A model generated the notes under the pieces. The model was not told the origin of the DNA. It did not search any database and saw nothing but the letters and a program-made list of their open reading frames with translations. From assembly GCF_036013645.1 (NCBI RefSeq), contig NZ_CP107869.1, positions 9,796,001 to 9,860,000 on the forward strand: a DNA stretch of 64,000 nucleotides, in the 5' to 3' direction. The translations under genes were made by a program, and so were the position numbers. This DNA comes from Streptomyces sp. NBC_00490. GTDB taxonomy: Bacteria; Actinomycetota; Actinomycetes; Streptomycetales; Streptomycetaceae. Below, piece after piece: positions 43,914-52,817 of this stretch (the first letter of the stretch is position 1; every line of letters starts with the position of its first letter).

Positions 43914-45525
43914 CGCCGTGGTGATCGGAGCGGGCCCCAACGGCCTGGTCGCCGCCAACCTGCTCGCGGACGCCGGATGGAGCGTCGAGGTGCTGGAGGA
44001 GCAGCCGGAGCCGGGCGGCGCCGTCCGCCACGACCGAGGCGTCGATCCCGCCTACGTCAGCGACATCTTCAGCGCCTTCTACCCGCTCGCGGCCGCCTCG
44101 CCGATCCTGACCGCACTGCGCCTGGACCGGTACGGGCTGCGCTGGAGTCACGCGCCCAGCGTGCTCGCCCACCCGCTCACCGACGGCAGCTGCGCCCTCC
44201 TGGACCGTGACATCGACACCACCGCCGCGTCCCTCGACGCCTTCGCACCGGGCGACGGGGCCGCCTGGCGGCGACTGCACGACGTCTGGGAATCTCTGCG
44301 CCCCGACATCCTGGACGCCCTGTTCACGCCCTTCCCGCCCGTGCGCGCGACGGCACGGCTGGCCCGGCGGCTGCGGGTCGCGGGCGGACTGCGCCTGGCA
44401 CGCACCCTGGTCCTGCCGGTGCGCCGCATGGGCGAGGAGGAGTTCCGCGGGCAGGGCGGCCGGCTGCTGCTGGCCGGCAACGCCCTGCACGCCGATCTCG
44501 CCCCTGAGTCGGCCGGCAGCGGCGGCTTCGGCTGGCTGATGGGCATGCTGGGACAGACGTACGGCTTTCCTGTCCCGGTCGGCGGTTCCGGCGCCCTGAT
44601 CGAGGCGCTCGCGCGCCGCCTGGAGGATCGGGGCGGGCGGATCCGCTGCGGGCAGCGCGTCGAGCGGATCGTCGTGCGCGGCGGGCGGGCCGTCGGCGTA
44701 CGGACTGCGACCGGTGATGGGGTGGTGGCTCGCCGGGCGGTGCTGGCGGACGTGTCGGTGCCCGCCCTGTACGGCGATCTCCTCGACCCCGAGCACCTGC
44801 CCGCGCAGCTTCAGGAGGACCTGCGCCGCTTCCAGTGGGACTTCGCCACGTTCAAGGTGGACTGGGCGCTGGACGGCCCGGTGCCCTGGCAGGCCGAGCA
44901 GGCGTCCCGGGCGGGCACCGTGCACCTCGCCGACGGCGTGGACGAGCTCACTCGTTTCGCCGCGCAGATCGCCATGCGGGAGGTACCGGACCGGCCCTTC
45001 CTGCTGTTCGGCCAGATGACCACCGCGGATGCCACCCGTTCCCCGCGGGGCACCGAATCGGCGTGGGCCTACACCCACCTCCCCCACGAGATCCGCGCCG
45101 ACGCCGGCGACGAGGGCATCACCGGCCGTTGGGACACCAAGGACCAGGAACTCATGGCCGACCGGGTCGAACGCCAGGTGGAACGCTTCGCGCCCGGCTT
45201 CCGCTCCCTTGTCCGCGCCCGCCGCATCCTGGCGCCCCCGACCCTGGAGTCCCTCGACGCCAATCTGCACGGCGGCGCCATCAACGGAGGCACGACCGCG
45301 ATCCACCAGCAGCTCGTCTTCCGCCCCGCCCCCGGCACCGGGCGCCCCGAGACCGCCGTCCCCGGCCTCTTCCTCGCCTCCGCGGGGGCCCACCCGGGCG
45401 GCGGCGTCCACGGCGCACCGGGCGCCAACGCCGCCCGGGCCGCACTGAACCGCCACCGGCCACCCGGTCTGGCCCGCGCCCAACGCCTGCTGACCCGCCG
45501 CGACCGCACCGGAGCCCGCCGCTGA
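43906..45525 (+). CDS. NAD(P)/FAD-dependent oxidoreductase (phytoene desaturase-like)
   Basis: 539 residues. The N-terminal FAD motif is VVIGAGPNGLVAANLLADAG followed by WSVEVLEEQPEPGGAV, diagnostic of the CrtI-like/carotenoid isomerase branch. The C-terminal LFLASAGAHPGGGVHGAPGA is the second FAD signature of the same branch. Substrates in this branch are polyenes or long-chain lipids. It is translationally coupled to the SRPBCC gene. Without other carotenoid genes nearby, a carotenoid role is unproven. Confidence 0.9.
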   Translation: MPDAVVIGAGPNGLVAANLLADAGWSVEVLEEQPEPGGAVRHDRGVDPAYVSDIFSAFYPLAAASPILTALRLDRYGLRWSHAPSVLAHPLTDGSCALLDRDIDTTAASLDAFAPGDGAAWRRLHDVWESLRPDILDALFTPFPPVRATARLARRLRVAGGLRLARTLVLPVRRMGEEEFRGQGGRLLLAGNALHADLAPESAGSGGFGWLMGMLGQTYGFPVPVGGSGALIEALARRLEDRGGRIRCGQRVERIVVRGGRAVGVRTATGDGVVARRAVLADVSVPALYGDLLDPEHLPAQLQEDLRRFQWDFATFKVDWALDGPVPWQAEQASRAGTVHLADGVDELTRFAAQIAMREVPDRPFLLFGQMTTADATRSPRGTESAWAYTHLPHEIRADAGDEGITGRWDTKDQELMADRVERQVERFAPGFRSLVRARRILAPPTLESLDANLHGGAINGGTTAIHQQLVFRPAPGTGRPETAVPGLFLASAGAHPGGGVHGAPGANAARAALNRHRPPGLARAQRLLTRRDRTGARR

Positions 45526-45540
45526 CGCCCAGGAGAACCC

Positions 45541-46020
45541 GTGAACCACGACCAGGAAGCCCCCGACAGCCCCGACAGCCCGGACGGCCCCGACCGCGAC
45601 CACCGGCGGCCGCCCGGGGTCGACGACAAGACCGTCGAGGCCCTCGGCGCGCTGTCCAAGGCCCTGGAGACGACCGAGCGGGCCAGAGGCAGTCTGTACG
45701 CCTTCCACCAGCTGACCGGTGGCGCCGACCTGGAGCTGGACCGTGCCGTCCGGCTGCTGCGCGAAGCCGGCCACCCCGAATGGGCCGAGAAGGTCCGCGC
45801 GGAAATCCTGGGACGCAATGTCATCCCCGGGCACTGGACCTTCCAGATCGTCGAGGCCTACAACGCCACCTACTACCGCCCCTTCCAGCAGCTGGAGTCG
45901 AGCGCGGTGGCGGAGCTCGCGCAGGGCCGCGACCACCTGTACGAGGCCGAGATGAAGGAAGAGCGCCGCACCCCCGGCCACCCCGACCACGCCGCGTGCC
46001 CACCGGGCCCGCAGTCCTGA
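45541..46020 (+). CDS. uncharacterised conserved-looking protein (159 aa)
   Basis: 159 residues. The N-terminal 30 residues are a Pro/Asp-rich linker (SPDSPDGPDRDH). A helical domain follows: TVEALGALSKALETTERARG, LDRAVRLLREAGHPEWAEKV and GHWTFQIVEAYNATYYRPFQ. The GTG has AGGAGA upstream, 15 bases after the FAD enzyme stop. No known motif; perhaps a small helical accessory protein of the operon. Confidence 0.75.
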   Translation: MNHDQEAPDSPDSPDGPDRDHRRPPGVDDKTVEALGALSKALETTERARGSLYAFHQLTGGADLELDRAVRLLREAGHPEWAEKVRAEILGRNVIPGHWTFQIVEAYNATYYRPFQQLESSAVAELAQGRDHLYEAEMKEERRTPGHPDHAACPPGPQS

Positions 46021-46092
46021 GGTGCATCCGAACACCCCGTTGGCACGGAAGTGTCGGCAGAGGCACAGTCCGACGGAAAGGAAGGTCAGCCC

Positions 46093-46974
46093 GTGAGCAG
46101 TCCGCTCGCCGGCCGGACGGTCGCCGTCACCGGAGCAGCCCGTGGTCTGGGCGCGGCCATGGCCCGCGAGATCGCCCGCCGCGGCGCGAGGGTCGCGCTG
46201 CTCGGTCACGAGAAGGCCGCCCTGGACACGGTGGCCGCGTCCCTGCCGGGCCCGGCGCTGGCCATCGAGGTCGACGTCACCGACCCGGCCGCGCTCGACG
46301 CGGCGGCCGCCGCCGTGCGAGCTCATCTCGGCCCGCCCTCGGCCGTCGTGGCGAACGCGGGCATCGCGGAAGGAGGCCCGTTCCTGGCCTCGGATCCGGC
46401 TGCCTGGAGCCGCGTCATCGACGTCAACCTCACCGGCAGCGCCCACACAGCCCGGGCCTTCCTGCCGGACCTCCTCGACACGGCCGGCTACTTCCTCCAG
46501 ATCGCCTCGCTGGCATCGCTGGGAGCCGCTCCGCTGATGAGCGCCTACTGCGCATCCAAAGCGGGGGTCGAAGCCTTCGCGCACTCCCTGCGGGCGGAGG
46601 TGGCGCACCGGGGCGTCGCCGTGGGCATCGGCTACCTCAACTGGACCGACACCGACATGATCCGCGACGCCGACCGGTATGCGGTGCTGCGCGAACTGCG
46701 CACCCACATGCCCCCGCCGGCCCGCCGCGTCCACCCGGTGGAAACGATTGCAGCACGCCTGGTGACAGGTCTGGAGCGGCGCCGTACGACCGTGTACGCG
46801 CCGGCCTGGCTGCGGCTGGCCCAACCGGTGCGCGCGGCCCTGCCACCCCTGGTGCTGCGGGTGTCACGCCGCGCGCTGCCCCGTCTGGAGGCCGAGGAGC
46901 CCGTCCAATACACCGGCCCCCTCGGCGCAGGAGGCCTCGCCGACCGCGCGGCCCGCGCGCCGGACACGAAGTGA
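46093..46974 (+). CDS. SDR-family oxidoreductase
   Basis: 293 residues, classical SDR. Motifs: VAVTGAARGLGAAMAREIAR, VVANAGIAEGGPFL (NAG motif with A), IASLASLGAAPLMS, and SAYCASKAGVEAFAHSLRAE (catalytic Tyr and Lys). The C-terminal extension TVYAPAWLRLAQPVRAALPP suggests membrane association, as in lipid-modifying SDRs. GTG 46093 has AAGGAAGG upstream. It lies within the same six-gene run and is likely co-transcribed. Confidence 0.9.
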   Translation: MSSPLAGRTVAVTGAARGLGAAMAREIARRGARVALLGHEKAALDTVAASLPGPALAIEVDVTDPAALDAAAAAVRAHLGPPSAVVANAGIAEGGPFLASDPAAWSRVIDVNLTGSAHTARAFLPDLLDTAGYFLQIASLASLGAAPLMSAYCASKAGVEAFAHSLRAEVAHRGVAVGIGYLNWTDTDMIRDADRYAVLRELRTHMPPPARRVHPVETIAARLVTGLERRRTTVYAPAWLRLAQPVRAALPPLVLRVSRRALPRLEAEEPVQYTGPLGAGGLADRAARAPDTK

Positions 46975-46985
46975 GCAGGTGAGCC

Positions 46986-47477
46986 ATGCAGACCTTCCTG
47001 CCCCACCCCGACTTCCGGGAGACGGCCCTGGTGCTGGACCGGCGCAGGCTGGGCAAACAGCGGGTCGAGGCCCTGCAGGTGCTGCGCGGCCTGACCGTCC
47101 CCGGATACGGCTGGCGCAGACACCCGGCCGTACGGATGTGGACGGGGTACGAGGAGGCACTCGTACGGTACGGCCTGGAGATCTGCCGGGTCTGGCGCGC
47201 GCAGGGACACCAGGACAGCTGTGCCGCCTCGCTCGTCGCCGGCCTGGCCGCACACCGGCCCGGCGCCGCGGTGCGCGAGCAGTCGCAACTGGCCGCCGTC
47301 CGCGAACTGCCGCCCTGGCTCGGCGACGAAGCCTTCCACGAAAGCCACCGCTCGGCACTAATCCGCAAGGAACCGGAGGTGTACGCCGCTCTGTTCCCCG
47401 ACACACCAGCTGACCTGCCCTATGTGTGGCCGGCATCGGACCGTGAGCCGCAGCAGGCACCCGTCGGCGGCCGGTAA
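46986..47477 (+). CDS. MSMEG_6728-family protein (pyrimidine-dimer glycosylase-like)
   Basis: 163 residues. MQTFLPHPDFRETALVLDRR followed by RLGKQRVEALQVLRGL is the family signature, related to the T4 endonuclease V-type pyrimidine-dimer DNA glycosylase fold. The conserved WRRHPAVRMWTGYEEALVRY and HESHRSALIRKEPE also match. It starts 11 bases after the SDR gene. A DNA-repair role after UV or oxidative damage is suggested by family relations only. Confidence 0.88.
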   Translation: MQTFLPHPDFRETALVLDRRRLGKQRVEALQVLRGLTVPGYGWRRHPAVRMWTGYEEALVRYGLEICRVWRAQGHQDSCAASLVAGLAAHRPGAAVREQSQLAAVRELPPWLGDEAFHESHRSALIRKEPEVYAALFPDTPADLPYVWPASDREPQQAPVGGR

Positions 47478-47531
47478 CCCCATGCACGGGCCCGCGCACA
47501 CTGGAAAGCAGCAGAAGAGGGGAGGCCGACC

Positions 47532-48386
47532 ATGCTGACGACAGTCCGTGAACAGTTGGGCCAGGCCCTGTTCCGCCGCGTCGCGGGCCCCGACGGACCG
47601 GCCAACCGCGCCCGCATCCATGACACCCCGGGCCCACGCTGGTTCGCACCCGACCACCCGATCCGCACCGTCCACGGCGACGCCTCCATGTTCATCGGCG
47701 GCCTCAGCGCACTTCTCCTGCAGTCCCTGCACCCCCTCGCCATGGCGGCGGTGGCCGGGCACTCCGGCTACCGCGGCGACCCATGGGGCCGCCTCCAGCG
47801 CACCAGCACCTTCCTGGCCGTGACGACCTACGGCACCGCGCAAGATGCCCAGCGGGCCGTCGACCACGTCCGCGGCATCCACGACCGCATCCGCGGGACG
47901 ACCACCGACGGAACGCCGTACCACGCGGCCGACCCGCACCTGCTCGCCTGGGTTCACGCCGCCGAGACGGACAGCTTCCTGCGCGCCCACCAACGGTATG
48001 GAGCCCACCCGCTGGACCCTGCCGGCTACGACGCCTACGTCGCTGACACCGCACGGGTCGCCGAAGCACTGGGCGTCATCGCGCCACCCCGAGACCGCCG
48101 CGAACTGTCGGAGCGCCTGGCCGCCTACCTCCCCGAACTGCACGCCACCCCGCAAGCCCGAGCCGCCGCCCGTTTCCTCCTCCTCCGGCCCCCACTACCC
48201 CTGGTGGTGCGCCCGTTCTACGGCGGCCTCGCCGCCAGCGCCGTAGCTCTCCTGCCTTCCTGGGCCCGCGACATGCTGTGGCTGCCACGCCTGCCCTTGC
48301 TGGACGACCTCGCCGTGCGTCCCACCGGCCAGGCCCTGACCCGGACCATCCGCTGGGCCATGACCCCACGAGAGGCCCGCGGCTAG
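47532..48386 (+). CDS. MpaB-like oxygenase (DUF2236)
   Basis: 284 residues. The family hallmarks are ASMFIGGLSALLLQSLHPLA, GRLQRTSTFLAVTTYGTAQD, and YHAADPHLLAWVHAAETDSF with its conserved His residues. Latex-clearing protein and MpaB relatives are heme or metal oxygenases; the HA-type His and DP.LLxWVH motif are visible. GGGAGG lies upstream of the ATG. It is the last gene of the run starting at 43416. It probably oxidises a hydrophobic polyene or lipid together with the FAD enzyme and SDR. Confidence 0.9.
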   Translation: MLTTVREQLGQALFRRVAGPDGPANRARIHDTPGPRWFAPDHPIRTVHGDASMFIGGLSALLLQSLHPLAMAAVAGHSGYRGDPWGRLQRTSTFLAVTTYGTAQDAQRAVDHVRGIHDRIRGTTTDGTPYHAADPHLLAWVHAAETDSFLRAHQRYGAHPLDPAGYDAYVADTARVAEALGVIAPPRDRRELSERLAAYLPELHATPQARAAARFLLLRPPLPLVVRPFYGGLAASAVALLPSWARDMLWLPRLPLLDDLAVRPTGQALTRTIRWAMTPREARG

Positions 48387-48589
48387 GGTCGGCTGGGACG
48401 TGTACCGAAGGGGTTCGGGTTCGCACCGGCATCCCCTGGCGGACCTGCCAGCTGAGTTCCGACCGTGGGGCCGGACGTACGACCTGTGCAGGCTCGGGCC
48501 GACGCGAACGAGGTGATCACCTGGGACATCAGCGTCGGTTGCACGGTGTACCGGGCCCACCAGCACGCCGCCGGGGCGAGGGAAAGGGG

Positions 48590-48850
48590 GAACTGCAGAC
48601 GGAGCCGCCCGGCAGCGTCGCCGTCGAGCCGGATGACCACGGCCTCGGACACTCGCGCGGTGGCCTGACCACCAAGCTGCACCTGACCGTCGAACGAGGC
48701 CGAAAGCCCATGTCCATCGTGATCACGGCCGGACAGCGCGCGGATTCCCCGCAGTTCGACTCGGCCCTGGGGGCCGTAGCCACGAGGTACGAGAAACTCG
48801 CGGTCCGCGACGACGCCCCTGTCCTCGCCGCCGTCAACGAGTGGTGCTGA
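48590..48850 (+). pseudogene. IS5-family transposase relic with internal deletion
   Basis: The frame gives GLTTKLHLTVERGRKPMSIV and ITAGQRADSPQFDS, the central IS5 region. It then jumps to LGAVATRYEKLAVRDDAPVL and AAVNEWC, a variant of the C-terminus [23 protein letters not shown]. About 100 residues, including the last catalytic Glu, are missing. The stop lies within the 3' end of the adjacent acetyltransferase. Confidence 0.8.
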
Positions 48851-49376
48851 CGTACTGGTCCGACGACAACTCGAACACCCGCACCCGCCGGCCCCCGGTG
48901 GGATTGACCGTCTCACGAACCGGATGCATCCCCAATTTGGTCATGATTCGTTCGGAGGCCTCATTGCCGACTTGAGTGATGCTGACGATCCGCTCCAGCC
49001 CTCGCTCCTCGAACCCGAACCGGACAGCAGCCGCAGCGGCCTCGGTGGCCAAGCCCTGCCCCCAATGGGAACGCCCCAGCCGCCAGCCGACCTCAACCGC
49101 CGGCAGTACCTCCGGCAAGAAGTTGGGCACCGACAGGCCGGTGAACCCGGCAAGCTGGCCAGTGGACCGGATCTCCACGGCGAACAGGCCGAAGCCCTGC
49201 GACTCCCACTCGCTCTCCCATGCCCGGACCCGGACGCGAGTCTGCTGTTCGTCAAGGACGCTGCCGTCACGGATCCACCGCATGACGGCGGGGTCGGCGT
49301 TGACGGCAGCCATGGGCGCAACGTCTTCCTCGCGCCAGCGACGCAGGATCAATCGGGGAGTCTCAAGCGTGACCAT
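48834..49376 (-). CDS. GNAT N-acetyltransferase (RimJ/RimL type)
   Basis: 180 residues. MVTLETPRLILRRWREEDVA is the family start. Motif A is VGWRLGRSHWGQGLATEAAA and motif B ITQVGNEASERIMTKLGMHP. Members acetylate protein N-termini or small amines. The last residues (QYVSTTR) extend over the end of the IS5 relic by 16 bases, as also happens for the acetyltransferase at 21460. ATG 49394 is an alternative start. Confidence 0.9.
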   Translation of the reverse strand: MVTLETPRLILRRWREEDVAPMAAVNADPAVMRWIRDGSVLDEQQTRVRVRAWESEWESQGFGLFAVEIRSTGQLAGFTGLSVPNFLPEVLPAVEVGWRLGRSHWGQGLATEAAAAAVRFGFEERGLERIVSITQVGNEASERIMTKLGMHPVRETVNPTGGRRVRVFELSSDQYVSTTR

Positions 49377-49519
49377 CCAATCATTCTGGATCACTCATGA
49401 GCTCTCCAGGGCTAGATGGGGCGCCTGCCTGCCGTGGCCGTCAGTCGTCCCCGGCCGGTCCGCCGTCCGGGTCCGCAGTACCCGGTCCTGACGGGTGGGT
49501 TCCGGGCCTCGGTGGCGTC

Positions 49520-49725
49520 AGATGCAGGCTCTTGGGCAGGGCCCGCTGTCGGCTGGAGCGTGACCGGGGGCGGGCAAGTGTGTCGGAGCCTTCCTGGGCC
49601 TGGGCCAGGTGGAGCAGGTGGGCCCGTTCGACCTCGTCCAACTGGAGTGCGCGGGCGATCGATTCGAGCACGGCGGGGGAGACGCCGGTGAGGTTGCCGC
49701 GCTCCAGGGGCAGACGCCCCTTCGC
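49520..49725 (-). pseudogene. XRE/MmyB-type regulator fragment
   Basis: The minus strand reads LPLERGNLTGVSPAVLESIA, RALQLDEVERAHLLHLAQAQ and SSRQRALPKSLH. This is the end of a helix-turn-helix and the linker of a MmyB-type regulator (LERGNLxGVSExVLxxxAxALxLDExErxHLxxLA). The DNA-binding start and entire ligand domain are missing. Confidence 0.75.
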
Positions 49726-49768
49726 CGCCGCGGTCTGAACGACCCGGCGAACCCATGCGCTCACAGCA

Positions 49769-50197
49769 CTAGCCAGCCGAACTGACCAAGGTCTCGAAAC
49801 CTGAGCTATCGCAGTAGGACACTGCACGACCCTCAGCCCCGATGTCGCCGCCGACCGCGTTGACGGTGTCATCGAGGATGTCGGTGCCACCGTGTTCCAG
49901 GCCTGCCCGGTCAAGCCTTTTCGAGGCCTCGATGACCGCATGCCCTGCCGATTCGGTGTTATCGAACTCGGGCGACTGGACACTCTGTCCGTCACCGGCA
50001 TCGGCGTCTGGCTCGCCGGTTGTTGTGGCGTGCGCCGCGTCCTGCCAGGACCCCAGCTTGGTGCAGTAATCCCGTTGCCGCTCCTTGGCCTGCGCTGGAT
50101 CGTCCGACGAACAACTGCTCATCAGGACAGCGGCAACGACAACGGCCGCTGCTCGCCTGACTGCTCGTGTAATCCCACCGCTGTGCTGCAAGGACAT
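49769..50197 (-). CDS. putative lipoprotein (142 aa)
   Basis: 142 residues. A basic N-region, the hydrophobic stretch AVVVAAVLMSSCSSDDPAQA and a lipobox LMSSC place the lipidated Cys at residue 29. The mature part is small and helical (YCTKLGSWQDAAHATTTGEP, AGHAVIEASKRLDRAGLEHG) with two Cys that could pair. GGGGAGGG precedes the ATG. It resembles orphan Streptomyces lipoproteins; function unknown. Confidence 0.8.
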   Translation of the reverse strand: MSLQHSGGITRAVRRAAAVVVAAVLMSSCSSDDPAQAKERQRDYCTKLGSWQDAAHATTTGEPDADAGDGQSVQSPEFDNTESAGHAVIEASKRLDRAGLEHGGTDILDDTVNAVGGDIGAEGRAVSYCDSSGFETLVSSAG

Positions 50198-50269
50198 GCC
50201 CTCCCCGAAGCTTCCGCCACAGAGTATGGATCACGAAGGTGTCGCCTTGCGCAGATCTCCGCGCATCAT

Positions 50270-50700
50270 CAGCAACGGATCGGCGAGGAGCTGAGCACAC
50301 GACCACCCCGGCGAGGCAAGGTGCCTGGGCACCGAGGCGGTTCTCCACAGGACCTCGCCCTCCTCGATGACCTCACCCTCTGGCAGAACATGTTCATCGG
50401 CCGGCAAGCCCGCCGCCGAGCGGCCCCGCTGACCCTGCCGGCCAAGTGGGAGACGGCAGGGCGCGCCGACAAGCCGACAAGAGGGCCAGCCGACTCAGTG
50501 GCAGCGTTCCCAACGCGAGGCGCGCGGTGCGCTCGATATCCGGTGGCCATGGCCCGGGCCCTCGCGCGGGGCTCCGGAACTCGTCAGCACGGAGGTCGGG
50601 GAGGTCATCCTCGGCCTGCGTACCGAGCAGCGCTCCCACTGCCAATCAGCCACCGCTTCGACCGAGGAACTCGCCCCCCTGGTCATCGGCGTCAAGCGCG
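50270..50700 (+). pseudogene. sugar ABC-transporter ATPase relic
   Basis: Scrambled frames give SPQDLALLDDLTLWQNMFIG and VAMARALARGS, then EVGEVILGLRTEQRSH, which match the Q-loop, signature-following and Walker B-following parts of ribose/xylose-type ATPases (HQDLALFDDLTLWQNLFIGRE...AIARALARGS...EVxxxIxGLRxxGxS). Several frameshifts and missing Walker motifs make it non-functional. It seems part of a lost sugar-utilisation locus. Confidence 0.6.
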
Positions 50701-50750
50701 CCGAGCGGTGACCGACGGGCCAGCCGATACCCGTACGCACGCAAGGAGTT

Positions 50751-50865
50751 CTGTGAGCATCCTGCCTCCCACCCCCACCAAGCCCGTGGTGGTCCTGCGC
50801 CCCGCCCCACAGTGCACGGACCGTATCTTCACCTCCGCCGCCCTGGAGATGCTGTGTTCCTGTAC
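50751..50865 (+). pseudogene. N-terminal fragment, possible hydroxyacid dehydrogenase
   Basis: The GTG-started frame MSILPPTPTKPVVVLRPAPQ followed by CTDRIFTSAALEML resembles the start of Streptomyces D-2-hydroxyacid dehydrogenases, then turns into unrelated sequence. It directly follows the ABC ATPase relic, consistent with a decayed sugar locus. Identification is tentative. Confidence 0.4.
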
Positions 50866-50954
50866 GCGAGGTTGCGGTCGGGCCTCGAGTGGAAGCCAGT
50901 GGTTCCGGCACGCTAGACTTGATCACGAGCTGGTGGCCGCAACTCGGGCCAACC

Positions 50955-51066
50955 GGTGTTGCGTTGGTGGTCCAAGGAAAGACGCCCCGCTTCCTGCGGG
51001 GAGATGCAGGTGCAAGGCCTGCCCGGCGCTCGAGTGTGGGGCCCGTCCGCAAGCGCGGACGGGCCC
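50955..51066 (+). ncRNA. structured RNA-like segment, possible cobalamin-type riboswitch relic
   Basis: Successive foldable elements: GCGT...ACGC (50962-50986), CCCCG-CTTCCTG-CGGGG (50986-51002), GCAGG-TGCAAGG-CCTGC (51006-51022), then the terminator at 51039. The string GGGGAGATGCAGGTGCAAGG recalls the GGTGxAAxxCC box of cobalamin riboswitches, but the expected CCCGCxACTG is absent and no B12 gene follows. It is probably a decayed or variant regulatory RNA. Confidence 0.35.
51039..51066 (+). terminator. 12-bp terminator-like hairpin
   Basis: GGGCCCGTCCGC, loop AAGC, GCGGACGGGCCC, followed by TGCGGCTTTCTC with a short T-run. It fits a rho-independent terminator or attenuator directly after the structured segment. 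The following 270 bases to 51337 contain no recognisable gene. Confidence 0.7.
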
Positions 51067-51337
51067 TGCGGCTTTCTCGGCTCACGGCCCGGGGCCAGGC
51101 CCGGCCCTGTAGGGATGTCGCCGACGCTGTGAGGCACTACATCCCCGGCACCAGCGAGGCACTGCACGCACGCCGACTTTTGTTCCCGGACCCGTACGGC
51201 TCAGGCTTTGGCCACGCTTGAACCGGCCGGGAGGCAGCCCAACGGCAGACCGGTGACAGGCTGTTCACACCCGGGCGGCTCGCTGGCCGCGTGCGGCGGC
51301 CGCGCGCAAGGCGTAGATCTCCAGGGAGCGCCAGCGG

Positions 51338-52029
51338 TCAGGAAGAGCGATGGGCCGTCACCAGAAGGGTGGCGGCGCAACGAGGCCCAGCGGCCGGCGA
51401 GGGCAGGAGGTCCACGTCGATGCCGGCGAACCCGGCCTCGCCCAGGAGCTTCACCCACACATGTTGCTGAAGCACCCAGCGACGCATCGTGGTCTCCGTC
51501 CCCTCGGGGGTCCGCGCCGGGATGTCGGCAGCCACGACGTCAGGCTGCGCGGGCAGGCCGCTTAGACAGTGCGCCAGGGTGGAGAACACCAAACGGCCAC
51601 CCGGGCGCAGAGCAGCTGCGGTTGCTGGCAGCAGCGAACGCGGGTCGGTGAAGTCGACGGCGCCGAAAAGACGCTGTACAGCACGTCGTAGGTGTCAGGA
51701 TGCGCTGTCAGATGACGTACGGCGTCGGCTGAGGCAATGCGCAGCCGCGGTGCGAGGTGGCCGAACAGCGTGGCAGGCCTGTCGTACTGGGCGGGTGAGC
51801 CGTCGACGGCGACGACGCCGGCGGGGAGGTGGTGAACCGCCAGATGGGCGGCGTGCCGGGCAGATCCGGCCCCCAGGTCGCCGACGATGCGGCCCGTCAG
51901 ATGGCCGAGGGCCTCCGAGCCGGGACCGCCGTCTTGACTGCAGGTCCAGTGGAAGGTTTGCGGGACGGCGCGATCGCGTTCGGCGCGGACGCGACCGTAG
52001 TGGTGCGAGAGATCTGCGGTACTCGTCAC
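51338..52029 (-). pseudogene. frameshifted class I SAM methyltransferase
   Basis: GTG 52029 starts VTSTADLSHHYGRVRAERDR, then RIVGDLGAGSARHAAHLAV (motif I with GAGSA), VVAVDGSPAQYDRP and YDVLYSVFSA. One frame then becomes nonsense and the protein continues in another from about 51600: FSTLAHCLSGLPAQPDVVAA, MRRWVLQQHVWVKLLGEAGF. One single-base deletion near 51655 explains it. It could also be a sequencing error; otherwise complete. Confidence 0.75.
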
Positions 52030-52427
52030 TGCCTCATCCTGGTGGCGACGGCCGGCCGGGTGGCAGCTCCCGGGGAATCTCACCTCGAAGGACACTTGAC
52101 GGCCAGGCCGCCCGCCAAGGAGGACCCGATGCACCGCCGCCCGCTGCGCACCGCCACAGCGACCGCCGGGCCTGTGGTCCTGGTGCTCGGCGTGGACCAG
52201 ACACCAGCCGCCGCTCCGCCACCGACCGGTAGGGTCGCTGGACGCCCGCATGGCCACTGTCCATGACCCTGTACGACCACGGCACGTTGCCACTCTGGAG
52301 GTCATGCCGACCTCCCCGCCGCGGAGGAAAGCTGTCCGCGCCATCCTGGTGGACGGCGACGATCGCGTCCCTGTCGGCCGGCTCGTCTCCGCAGGCAGCC
52401 CTTGGGCCACACCACCAGGAGGAACCA

Positions 52428-52817
52428 GTGTCATATCCGCAAGTGCTCACCCCTGAGGAGAAGCTCGCCGAGGCGAAGAAGCTGTTGAGCCTCCCGCGTA
52501 TCGTCGTGATCTGCGGTTCCACCCGCTTCATGACCGAGATGACCGAGGCCGATCTGCGGGAGACCAAAGCCGGAAAGATTGTCGTCAAGCCGGGCTGTGA
52601 CATGAAGTCGCCGCACGCACTCTGGTCCGGTCCTGTCGAGGCCGAGGCGCTGAAGGTTCGACTCGACGATCTGCACCGGGCGAAGATCCGGCTTGCTGAT
52701 GAGGTGCTCGTAGTCGGCGGCTACATCGGAGACAGCACCCGAGCCGAAATCGCCTACGCCCGGTCGCTGGGCAAGCCCGTGCGGTTCACGCACCCCGAAG
52801 TCGACCCTGACGCCTGA
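52428..52817 (+). CDS. nucleoside deoxyribosyltransferase-like/DUF4406-type protein
   Basis: 129 residues. A Rossmann-like start (RIVVICGSTRFMTEMTEADL) with the conserved CGSTRF, followed by GCDMKSPHALW and LADEVLVVGGYIGDSTRAEI, then AYARSLGKPVRF. The GSTRF and DEVLVV...ST..EI..A pattern resembles nucleoside 2-deoxyribosyltransferase-fold proteins common in phages and plasmids. The GTG has a perfect AGGAGG site. It may act on nucleotides; unproven. Confidence 0.75.
   Translation: MSYPQVLTPEEKLAEAKKLLSLPRIVVICGSTRFMTEMTEADLRETKAGKIVVKPGCDMKSPHALWSGPVEAEALKVRLDDLHRAKIRLADEVLVVGGYIGDSTRAEIAYARSLGKPVRFTHPEVDPDA

Noticed and set aside
43597..46824. A 1075-codon minus-strand frame
   Set aside because: Antisense to the FAD enzyme, the 159-aa gene and the SDR, all with strong family motifs. 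It has no motif of its own.
50970..51034. Possible tRNA (anticodon-arm and T-arm-like hairpins)
   Set aside because: No matching 5' acceptor strand exists for CGGCGCTC, and the loop TGCAAGG lacks the TTC of a normal T-loop. It is better treated as another structured RNA.
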